Positions 54,546 to 61,515 of a stretch of 64,000 nt of DNA are shown here, piece after piece. The notes beneath the pieces are model-generated. The model was not told the origin of the DNA and ran no database searches. It saw only the letters and a program-made list of their open reading frames with translations. The stretch spans positions 186,001 through 250,000 of the forward strand of contig JAGIAT010000008.1 in NCBI GenBank assembly GCA_017744715.1. Direction: 5' to 3'. A program made the position numbers and the translations under genes. Source of the DNA: Niabella sp. GTDB lineage: Bacteria; Bacteroidota; Bacteroidia; Chitinophagales; Chitinophagaceae. Positions within the stretch are counted from its first letter, which is position 1. The number at the start of each line of letters is the position of its first letter.

Positions 54546-56552
54546 ATGCGCAGGATTAGTTTGAATATCGTTTTTATTTTATTATTTGCCGTAGTGGCGA
54601 ACGCACAGGCAGATACCATACTGGACCGGTACAGCAGGTATTTGTTGCAAACCAGTGTATTGCCTGTAACGCATACGGGCAGCTGGATCCGTACTTTGCA
54701 GCCGGACGGCCGCTGGCCGGATATTGATTATAACGATAAGGAGCCGGCCGCATGGAAAGTGCCGGATCATTTAAAACGCATCCGCGACATGGCTTTGTGC
54801 TGGGCGGCTCCGGGATCTCCGGACCGTAACAGCGCTGCATTGCTGGATGCAATAGAGAAGGCGCTTGATCACTGGCTGTTGAAACGGTACCGGAGTACCA
54901 ACTGGTGGCACAATGAAATCGGCATCCCCCGCTATATGCGGGATATCATTACCCTGCTTCGCAAACAATTGAACCCGCAGCGTATGAGGGCCGCGCTGGA
55001 AGTGCTGAACCAGCTACGGGTTCATGAGAACTATCTTGCAGGCAACCTGGTATGGTGCGCCGACCTGGGATTGCATTACGGCGCGCTTACCGGCGATGAA
55101 AAGCTGGTGCAACGATGTCGTGCGTTGATCGTAAAGGAGATCAAAATAGGAACAGGGGAGGGCATTCAGCCGGATTACAGTTTTCAGCAACACGGGCACC
55201 GGTTACAGATGTTCCAGTATGGAAAAGCTTTTTTGTGGGAAAGCCTGCGGGTGGCCTGGCAGGTAAAGGGCACCGCACTTGCATTTCCGGAAGATAAAGT
55301 AGCATTGCTTACCGGTATGATGCTGAACGGCTGGCAATGGATGGCCCGGGGCATTTATACCGTGCCGGGGACTATGGACCGGTCGGCCTCCCGGAAGGGC
55401 GAACTGGAAAGCGCAGATGTGCGACCGTTGATCCCGTTTATAAAGGAGCTGGTACCATCCAACGCCGAGGACTGGGACCGGTTACGTGCTGTTCAGAATG
55501 GTAAAGCGGGTTTGCAGGGCTTCCGCTATTATCCCTATTCGGATTTTGCTGCCTATCACCGGAGCGGATTTAGCTTTTTTCTGAAAACAATCTCAACCCG
55601 TACGCTGGCGACCGAATCCATCAATCATGAAAATTTAAAGGGCCGGTTACTTAATAGTGGCGATGCCTACCTTATCAGGGATGGCAAAGAATATACAGAC
55701 TTGATGCCGGTTTGGGATTGGGCGCACCTGCCCGGGATTACTGTTTTTAAAGGCGCTTACCAGGCAAATCGCCAGGCGTTTGCCGGTAGTGCAGGTGATT
55801 CATTATGTGGTGTAACCGCTATGCATATCATCATTGCGGATACAACTGGGAAGCAAACACTGGCGGTACGTAAGTTCTGGGCCTGTTATGAAGATAAAGT
55901 GGTATGCCTGGTTGGGGATTTAAAAACAGATCAGGTCCGTGGTCAGGTTTACACGGCATTGGATCAGTGCCGCCTGAGGGGGCCGGTAACTGTCAACAGT
56001 CCGAAGCAGGTATTACGGAGCGGAACAACACGGCTGGACCAGGTGCGCTGGATCCATCATGCCGGGTTTGCCTATATTCCGCTGCAGCCGGCGGTTATGG
56101 AAGTACACGCAGAAGAGGCATCCGGCACCTGGTATGCGATCAACAATGCGGAGTCAAAAGATACCGTGCGAGCTGCTGTTTTTATGCCGGTGCTCTTGCA
56201 ACAACAGGGCCAGGCCTTTGGCTATGCATTAAGCGCTGCAAAGACGGCTGCGGAAGCGGCAAAACTGGCCTCAAAACCGGCGTGGAAAGTGTTGCAGAAT
56301 GATAAAGATATACAGGCCGTTCGTTTTTCAGACGGCGTGGTCATGGCAGCATTTTATGCACCAGGTAAATTGATGCTGGATCAACGGCGTTACCTGCAAA
56401 TAGATCAGCCTTGCATGCTGGTTGCTAAAAAAGGAGCGTTGTATGTCAGCGATCCGTTGCACAAAGGCGCAACGGTAACGATAGTAATTAATGGTAAGAA
56501 GCAGCAGTTGCAACTGCCGGAAGACGGTACTACGATTGCTGCGGCTTATTGA
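54546..56552 (+). CDS. Polysaccharide lyase family 8 (hyaluronate/chondroitin/xanthan lyase type)
   Basis: PL8 lyases split a (1-4) linkage to a uronic acid by beta-elimination, leaving an unsaturated end. The 668-residue protein has a signal, an alpha/alpha toroid (to about 330) and a beta-sandwich half. Active site: Asn167 in LAGNLVW, His216 in SFQQHGHRLQMFQYG, Tyr225 nine residues on, Arg279 and Arg283 in MDRSASRKGE. The His-Tyr spacing (9) and His-Arg spacing (63) equal those I remember for the chondroitin AC lyase of Pedobacter heparinus, so it should be active. Which glycan it cuts is not readable; the family includes hyaluronate, chondroitin and xanthan lyases. It shares an operon with GH88 and SGNH. 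Confidence 0.9.
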   Translation: MRRISLNIVFILLFAVVANAQADTILDRYSRYLLQTSVLPVTHTGSWIRTLQPDGRWPDIDYNDKEPAAWKVPDHLKRIRDMALCWAAPGSPDRNSAALLDAIEKALDHWLLKRYRSTNWWHNEIGIPRYMRDIITLLRKQLNPQRMRAALEVLNQLRVHENYLAGNLVWCADLGLHYGALTGDEKLVQRCRALIVKEIKIGTGEGIQPDYSFQQHGHRLQMFQYGKAFLWESLRVAWQVKGTALAFPEDKVALLTGMMLNGWQWMARGIYTVPGTMDRSASRKGELESADVRPLIPFIKELVPSNAEDWDRLRAVQNGKAGLQGFRYYPYSDFAAYHRSGFSFFLKTISTRTLATESINHENLKGRLLNSGDAYLIRDGKEYTDLMPVWDWAHLPGITVFKGAYQANRQAFAGSAGDSLCGVTAMHIIIADTTGKQTLAVRKFWACYEDKVVCLVGDLKTDQVRGQVYTALDQCRLRGPVTVNSPKQVLRSGTTRLDQVRWIHHAGFAYIPLQPAVMEVHAEEASGTWYAINNAESKDTVRAAVFMPVLLQQQGQAFGYALSAAKTAAEAAKLASKPAWKVLQNDKDIQAVRFSDGVVMAAFYAPGKLMLDQRRYLQIDQPCMLVAKKGALYVSDPLHKGATVTIVINGKKQQLQLPEDGTTIAAAY

Positions 56553-56573
56553 TAGATTTAAAAAAACAGAAAG

Positions 56574-57284
56574 ATGAAAAACCGGATGACCCGTTTATTC
56601 TTGCTTGTATTGGTCTTGCACTGGGCAGTGGCCGGAGTGGCGCAGGCAGATCCGCAAACCTACCTTGCAGATCTGAAGACCGAATTAAAAAAGAAATGGC
56701 CCGCTAACCGTACCATCAACCTGGTGTTTCACGGGCATTCCGTGCCCAGCGGGTATTTTCAAACCCCGGCGGTGCATACGCTGGAAGCCTACCCGCACCA
56801 GGTGTTACAGCAGTTGAAGGAACTGTATCCCAATGCGGTCATCAACGTGATCACTACATCCATCGGCGGCGAAAATTCTGTGCAGGGGCAAAAGCGGTTT
56901 GAGAAGGATGTGCTGCCGCACCGCCCGGATGTATTGTTTATTGATTATGCCCTTAACGACCGGTCCATCGGGCAGGAGGCATCCCGCATCTCCATGGAGA
57001 AAATGATCCGGCAGGCGCTGAAGAAGCATATAAAGATCATCCTGATGACACCTTCGCCGGACCTGAGCGTGGACATGCTTAAACAGGACAATATATTAAA
57101 CCAGTTCACGCAGCAGTTGATACAGCTGGCCGCAAAATATAAGATCGGTCTTGCAGACAGCTACGCCGCGTTTTATGAGCAGGCCCGTGATGGGAAACAG
57201 CTGCGCGATTATATGGCGCAAAGCAATCACCCCAATGGAAAGGGGCACCGGCTGATCGCAGACCGGATTATGAGATGGTTTTAA
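56574..57284 (+). CDS. SGNH/GDSL-type hydrolase with altered motif residues
   Basis: This 236-residue secreted protein (signal LFLLVLVLHWAVAGVAQA) has the SGNH fold. Block I is NLVFHGHSVPSG, with Ser56 as nucleophile but His in place of the Asp of GDS. Block II Gly is in TTSIGGENS, block III Asn in IDYALNDRS, and block V is QSNHPNGKGH, with His kept but Gln three residues before it where Asp normally stands. It may work with a Ser-His dyad as some family members do. A deacylase acting on acetylated glycan is the likely role, given its place directly after PL8. The 274-bp gap after it holds a module A copy. Confidence 0.8.
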   Translation: MKNRMTRLFLLVLVLHWAVAGVAQADPQTYLADLKTELKKKWPANRTINLVFHGHSVPSGYFQTPAVHTLEAYPHQVLQQLKELYPNAVINVITTSIGGENSVQGQKRFEKDVLPHRPDVLFIDYALNDRSIGQEASRISMEKMIRQALKKHIKIILMTPSPDLSVDMLKQDNILNQFTQQLIQLAAKYKIGLADSYAAFYEQARDGKQLRDYMAQSNHPNGKGHRLIADRIMRWF

Positions 57285-57379
57285 AGGAGGAAGAAATTAA
57301 TTGCCATTAAGGCTTGAAATAATAAATTCCGAAGTAGCATGCTCCTGTCAGGCTTATGATTTGCGGGGAGGTATTATAA

Positions 57380-57466
57380 GAGGCATTGCCTCGGTCTTAT
57401 GTTTGAGCAACGAACCGAGGTTCGTTGCTCAAAGTTCGCAACAGGGGTAGAGAGCCAGGGGCTCGG
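57380..57466. repeat. Hairpin module A, diverged copy (A0)
   Basis: Three hairpins in the same order as in the later A copies: GAGGC-att-GCCTC (57380-57392); a perfect 15-bp stem TTTGAGCAACGAACC (57402-57416) with its complement at 57419-57433 around a GA loop; and GAGCC-agg-GGCTC (57452-57464). The linkers differ from those of A1-A3 but the stems are kept. It lies between the SGNH and second GH88 genes, more than 90 bp from both. Confidence 0.85.
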
Positions 57467-57558
57467 ACCATAAGTTGGCAGCTATAGTGTGCTCACAAAC
57501 CATTTGAGCACTGCTGTTTTATTGTAGCAGTTCATTATACATTCTAAATAACAAGCAC

Positions 57559-58779
57559 ATGAGTAGAATAAAGTTGCACCGGATGGGTTGGTTGCTTATC
57601 TGTTGTTTTTTGCTGAACATGGTAAACGCACAGCATCCGGTAAAAACCCGGAAAAAACTACAACGGGAGGTAAGGAAGTGCATCAATGAATCGGCGCGGC
57701 AATACAAGGTAATGATGCGGCGGCTGGATGCAGCCCGTTTCCCGGTGACCTGGTATGTCAAAGAGGATAAACTGGTGACCAGCGGCTCCGAGCCCTGGGT
57801 GGGTGGTTTTTATCCGGGAGCATTATTATACCTTTTTGAATATACAAAGGATAGCGCTTTATACAAAGAGGCATTGCAAAAGATGAATGTACTCGAAAAG
57901 GAGCAATACAATAGAACAACGCACGACCTGGGTTTTATGATGTACTGCTCTTTTGGTAATGCGGAACGGCTGGCACCAAGGCCGGAGTACAAGGAGATCC
58001 TGATCAACAGTGCCCGGTCGCTGGCGAGCCGCTTCAGTGAAAAAGTAGGCTGCATCCGTTCCTGGGATTCGGACGCCGGCCGGTTTATGGTGATTATTGA
58101 TAACATGATGAACCTGGAGTTGCTGTTTGAAGCTACAAAAATGACCGGCGATTCTTCTTTTTACCGTATTGCGGTGACGCATGCCAATACCACCATGCAA
58201 CATCACTACCGTCCGGATTACAGCTCGCATCACCTGGTGATTTACGATCCGAAGGACGGCAGTGTGTTAAAAAAACAAACCGTGCAGGGGGCCGCTGATA
58301 GCTCGGCATGGGCGCGGGGCCAGGCCTGGGGTTTGTATGGGTATACCATGACCTATCGCGAAACCCGTGATCCGAAATACCTGGAGCAGGCCCGGCACAT
58401 AGCACGGTTCCTGTTAGCGCATCCACGTCTGCCGGCGGATAAGATACCTTACTGGGATTTTGATGCACCCGGTATCCCCAATGTGCCAAGAGATGTTTCA
58501 GCCGGTGCGGTGATCTGTTCGGCCCTGCTGGAACTGGCTACCTATACATCCGGAAGAGAAAGCAAGGACTATATGAAGGCCGCAGAAAAAATGCTGCAAA
58601 GCCTGTGCTCCCCGGCCTACCGTGCTGCTAACGGCCAAAACGGCGGGTTCCTGTTAAAACATGGGGTAGGCAACTACCCAAGGAACGCCGATATTGACGT
58701 GCCGCTGATTTATGCGGATTATTATTTTGTAGAAGCATTGCAAGGCTACCTGAAGTTAGGCAGGGACGGTACGTTATAG
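57559..58779 (+). CDS. GH88 unsaturated glucuronyl hydrolase, second copy
   Basis: This 406-residue GH88 has a signal (WLLICCFLLNMVNAQ) and the two catalytic Asp: Asp123 in THDLGFMMYCSFGN and Asp181 in VIIDNMMNLELL. It is a clear paralogue of the GH88 at 53238, sharing long blocks such as EPWVGGFYPGALLYL and RGQAWGLYGYTMTYRET, but lacks two loops (the catalytic Asp are 58 rather than 65 residues apart, and DFDAPGIPNVPRDVSAG replaces a longer loop). Two copies suggest two different unsaturated ends or linkages. The gene is cut off from the rest of the operon by a 274-bp gap with a hairpin module before it. Confidence 0.92.
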   Translation: MSRIKLHRMGWLLICCFLLNMVNAQHPVKTRKKLQREVRKCINESARQYKVMMRRLDAARFPVTWYVKEDKLVTSGSEPWVGGFYPGALLYLFEYTKDSALYKEALQKMNVLEKEQYNRTTHDLGFMMYCSFGNAERLAPRPEYKEILINSARSLASRFSEKVGCIRSWDSDAGRFMVIIDNMMNLELLFEATKMTGDSSFYRIAVTHANTTMQHHYRPDYSSHHLVIYDPKDGSVLKKQTVQGAADSSAWARGQAWGLYGYTMTYRETRDPKYLEQARHIARFLLAHPRLPADKIPYWDFDAPGIPNVPRDVSAGAVICSALLELATYTSGRESKDYMKAAEKMLQSLCSPAYRAANGQNGGFLLKHGVGNYPRNADIDVPLIYADYYFVEALQGYLKLGRDGTL

Positions 58780-58830
58780 TCGAATAGCCCTTGCCCCAGT
58801 CGCCCCGGTCCCACAATTAGCCGCTTTGTA

Positions 58831-58940
58831 TTGATGTGCAAGCGTAGCGGAGAGGCATCGCCTCGGTTTAATTTTCTAACAACGAACCTTGGTTCGTTGT
58901 TAAAATCCGTAGTAAAGACGGAGAGCCATAGGCTCGGATC
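58831..58940. repeat. Hairpin module A, copy 1 (A1)
   Basis: Row of four hairpins: GAGGC-atc-GCCTC (58852-58864); the 12-bp stem TAACAACGAACC (58877-58888) with its complement at 58891-58902, loop TT; TCCGT/ACGGA (58906-58922); GAGCC-ata-GGCTC (58923-58935). It is preceded by a shared linker (CAGTCGCC...TCCCACAA, about 58790-58830). Together with B1 it makes a 420-bp unit repeated once more at 59251. Confidence 0.9.
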
Positions 58941-59020
58941 ATGAATGAATGGTATTAAGGAAAAGTAACATCAAGGCAGGGCAGTGAGATAAGGAGGACT
59001 TGTAGCACATGTGGGTACCT

Positions 59021-59200
59021 TTATTGGCCGTGCCTACGGCACTTCTACATTCCTTAGTATGTTTGCTCTCCGGAATAAATTCCGGAGTTGTTAAGAAAGC
59101 CCAGGCCGATGGCCTTCATGGTCTGCCGGAAAAATGTTCATGAGAATGTACAGGCGATAGCCTTTCTGGCAAGAATAACTAAGATATAGCTATTCCTGTA
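59021..59200. repeat. Hairpin module B, copy 1 (B1)
   Basis: 180 bp starting TTATTGGCCG and ending TATTCCTGTA. Hairpins in order: GTGCC-tac-GGCAC (59030-59042); CTCCGGAAT-aa-ATTCCGGAG (59068-59087); AGGCC-gat-GGCCT (59103-59115); AGGC-gata-GCCT (59152-59163). Copies B2 and B3 have the same length and are nearly identical from the second hairpin on. Confidence 0.9.
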
Positions 59201-59250
59201 GTAACTCCCTGTTCCACCAGTCGCCGAGTCCTACAACCAGCCGTACTATA

Positions 59251-59360
59251 TTGATGTGCAAGCGCAGCGGAGAGGCATCGCCTCGGTTTAATTTTCTAAC
59301 AACGAACCAAGGTTCATTGTTAGAAGCCATAATAAAGATAGAGAGCCATAGGCTCGGATC
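59251..59360. repeat. Hairpin module A, copy 2 (A2)
   Basis: Starts exactly 420 bp after A1. The main stem has an AA loop and one C-A mismatch (GGTTCATTGTT in its 3' arm). The CCGT hairpin of A1 is lost here. The first and last hairpins are unchanged. The same linker with CAGTCGCCGAGTCC precedes it. Confidence 0.9.
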
Positions 59361-59441
59361 ATAAAATGAATGGTATTTTGGAGGAACAATATTAAGGCCG
59401 CGCTATGGAATAAAGAGGACTTGTAGCACATGCGAGTACCT

Positions 59442-59621
59442 TTATTGGTCGTGCCTGCGGCACTCTGATGTTCTGTAGCATGTTTGTTCTCCGGAATAAA
59501 TTCCGGAGTTATTAAGAAAGCCCAGGCCGATGGCCTTCATGGTCTGCCGGAAAAATGTTCATGAGAATGTACAGGCGATAGCCTTTCTGGCAAGAATAAC
59601 TAAGATATAGCTATTCCTGTG
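59442..59621. repeat. Hairpin module B, copy 2 (B2)
   Basis: 180 bp, same hairpins as B1. The first hairpin reads GTGCC-tgc-GGCAC. It is followed by a decayed linker (TCCTGTCCCACAAGTAGCCC) and about 80 bp before the stop of the minus-strand gene at 59703. Confidence 0.9.
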
Positions 59622-59702
59622 GTAGCTTCCTGTCCCACAAGTAGCCCACGTTCTTAAAATGACTACCATCGAAACAATACATTTTTTAAGTTATGGTTTT
59701 TT

Positions 59703-60434
59703 TTATGATCCTTCCTTCTGCAGCGCGGGCTTAAGGTCCCCTTCAATACGCAGCACCTCCCGCACGTCGATCAAATGCGCTGCTTCCATCAGCTTTATTA
59801 AATACAGGTACAGCTTCAGTAAATGAAGATCACTATCTTCTGCATCGCTTGACAATGCATAGTTAAGGACCTGCTCAATGCGCTGTTGCCATTGTTTTGG
59901 ATCCTGGTACTTAAAAAAACGGGTGAACACCGCATAAGGATCCTGGTATTCGTTTTCCGTTAAGGATTTGGGCAGATATTCCCATTCTGCACATCGGGAA
60001 CTGGGGCGGGCATACAGCCGCTTGTCCGTAAACTGCTCCGGTTGTAATTGCAGTCCGCTTGACTTTTTTTTCCGGCAAAGTTCTTGTGCCGCCAGCATTA
60101 CAGATGTAATGGCCTTGAACGTGTCGAGCACCGATGCGGGTTCTTCCTTTTTATAGACCTTATTGTCTGCTGCAGACAGCAATACCCGGCGGATGGTTTT
60201 TCTATAAGCACCAATATCTGCAAAAAAGAAACATTCAGTAAATACCTGGTAGGGATCGGTAATAACCTTGTAGGCCCAGCAATGGGTTTGAAAAAGATCT
60301 TTTGGTGTTTTGTTTTTCATTAGTTTTTTGTGTTTTAGGTGAAGAAGAGTGCAGCCCGCGATGAGAGTTGTTTGCAGTGCTATAAAGCCCTCATTGGTTT
60401 TGCATAATTCAGGTGTAGCAACGGCGTTGTTCAT
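59703..60434 (-). CDS. Hypothetical protein with internal duplication (243 residues)
   Basis: I do not recognise a named family. The protein is mostly helical with two copies of one unit: DPYQVFTECFFFADIGAYRK at residues 60-79 aligns with DPYAVFTRFFKYQDPKQWQQ at 165-184; each is followed by a helix ending in VLLSA or LNYALS and then by an amphipathic helix (FKAITSVMLAAQELC; LKLYLYLIKLMEAAHLI). Between them lies a Cys- and Arg-containing linker (ARPSSRCAEWEYLP). There is no signal peptide beyond a weakly hydrophobic N-terminus; an ATG at 60320 (MKNKTPKDLF) could be the true start. It is divergent from a small XRE regulator across 141 bp and flanked by hairpin modules. Confidence 0.7.
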   Translation of the reverse strand: MNNAVATPELCKTNEGFIALQTTLIAGCTLLHLKHKKLMKNKTPKDLFQTHCWAYKVITDPYQVFTECFFFADIGAYRKTIRRVLLSAADNKVYKKEEPASVLDTFKAITSVMLAAQELCRKKKSSGLQLQPEQFTDKRLYARPSSRCAEWEYLPKSLTENEYQDPYAVFTRFFKYQDPKQWQQRIEQVLNYALSSDAEDSDLHLLKLYLYLIKLMEAAHLIDVREVLRIEGDLKPALQKEGS

Positions 60435-60523
60435 AAAAAGAATAATTCAAAGCAGGTGCTTCAAATAGCTTTTTGAAGCATTCGTAATATATGATTACAT
60501 AGTAAAAATAAGGAAAGTTTTTA

Positions 60524-60545
60524 AAATTGTCAAATTTGACAATTT
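60524..60545. promoter_or_regulatory. 22-bp perfect palindrome, candidate XRE operator
   Basis: The half-site AAATTGTCAAA at 60524-60534 is followed directly by its exact complement TTTGACAATTT at 60535-60545. It ends 30 bp before the GTG start of the regulator and lies 90 bp from the start of the divergent gene, the usual place for an operator that controls both. Confidence 0.8.
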
Positions 60546-60575
60546 ATTTTTCTAAATATTTTTGATTTTCATTAA

Positions 60576-60815
60576 GTGAAAGTTAGGAATCAAAAATATC
60601 TGGATGCTTTTGGTAAACACCTAAAAGAACTTATTAAACAAAAGCGCAAAACGCCTGAGGATGTGGCGGCTTTGGGAGGTATTGAGACCAAACAGGTTTA
60701 CAGAACCATTAATGGAGAGCACAGTACGACTTTGTCAATTCTGGTGGCTATAGCAAAAGGCTTGGAAATACACCCCAAAAAATTATTGGATTTTGAATTT
60801 GAGTTTGAAGAATAG
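60576..60815 (+). CDS. Small XRE-type helix-turn-helix regulator (79 residues)
   Basis: A GTG at 60576 starts a 79-residue protein built as one XRE/Cro-like domain: helix 1 YLDAFGKHLKELIKQKR, HTH TPEDVAALGGIETKQVYRTI, then LSILVAIAKGLEIHPKKLLD, and an acidic end (FEFEFEE). Such small regulators act as dimers on palindromes, and a perfect 22-bp palindrome lies just upstream. It is likely to repress itself and the divergent 243-residue protein gene. The acidic tail is unusual for the family. It is not a clear antitoxin: no toxin-like gene follows. The gene stop is 20 bp before module B3. Confidence 0.85.
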   Translation: MKVRNQKYLDAFGKHLKELIKQKRKTPEDVAALGGIETKQVYRTINGEHSTTLSILVAIAKGLEIHPKKLLDFEFEFEE

Positions 60816-60835
60816 CCGGGGATATGCAGGCACCC

Positions 60836-61015
60836 TTATTGGCCGTGCCTGCGGCACTTTGATGTTCTGTAGCATGTTTGCTCTCCGGAATAAATTCCGG
60901 AGTTGTTAAGAAAGCCCAGGCCGATGGCCTTCATGGTCTGCCGGAAAAATGTTCATGAGAATGTACAGGCGATAGCCTTTCTGGCAAGAATAACTAAGAT
61001 ATAGCTATTCCTGTA
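60836..61015. repeat. Hairpin module B, copy 3 (B3)
   Basis: 180 bp, nearly identical to B1 and B2, 20 bp after the XRE gene's stop. The first hairpin reads GTGCC-tgc-GGCAC as in B2. It is followed by the common 48-bp linker (CAGTCGCCGAATCCCACAAC) and module A3, so the order here is B-A. Confidence 0.9.
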
Positions 61016-61063
61016 GTAACTCCCTGCTCCGCCAGTCGCCGAATCCCACAACCAGCCGCTCTA

Positions 61064-61172
61064 TTGATGTGCAAGCGCAGCGGAGAGGCATCGCCTCGGT
61101 TTAATTTTCTAACAGCGAACCACCGTTCGCTGTTAGAAGTTACCGTAAAAACGGAGAGCCATAGGCTCGGAT
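61064..61172. repeat. Hairpin module A, copy 3 (A3)
   Basis: Main stem TAACAGCGAAC (61110-61120) with complement GTTCGCTGTTA (61125-61135), loop CACC. Compared with A1, an A-T pair has become G-C by changes in both arms. CCGT/ACGG (61143-61154) and GAGCC-ata-GGCTC follow. Confidence 0.9.
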
Positions 61173-61515
61173 AATAAAGGTAGTTTAGGCATACTTATAG
61201 AACAGCAACTCCTTGTCCCACCAGTCGCCAAGTCCCACAACCAGCTGCCCCATATTGAGGTGCCAAAGAGTGCGATCCCGCTTTCAACGGGACAGGCTCA
61301 GTGCCGCTGCCATTGGCACTGCAGCCGGGGCAATAAAAGCCAGCGTTCGCCCAAACTACCCCCAACCGCCTTCAACATCAAAAAATCTATCTTTTTCCGA
61401 AGATTAGCTATTGAAAATACAGCAACGGGGTACTATGTTTGACCTTAAATTACGGAGCATGCTTGCCTGGCGGCAGCCCTGGATCCCGGATCATTAAAAG
61501 AAACTTTGCAGTGCA
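61173..61515. other. Region between module A3 and the second GH2 gene
   Basis: A further linker copy lies at about 61205-61256 (CACCAGTCGCCAAGTCCCAC). After it come two hairpins of another kind: TCCCG/CGGGA (61276-61292) and AGTGCC/GGCACT (61300-61320). The remainder should hold the GH2 promoter; no gene is supported (short open frames of 60-64 codons cross the repeats). Confidence 0.55.

Noticed and set aside
59703..60815. Toxin-antitoxin pair
   Set aside because: The genes are divergent rather than in one operon, and the 243-residue protein shows no toxin motif that I can see.
57380..61172. CRISPR array or retron-like ncRNA as explanation of the hairpin modules
   Set aside because: Units are 110-180 bp with different hairpins, not short equal repeats with spacers; no cas or reverse transcriptase gene is near.
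61213..61442. Overlapping frames of 60-64 codons before the second GH2 gene
   Set aside because: They run through linker and hairpin repeats; products are low-complexity and not protein-like.
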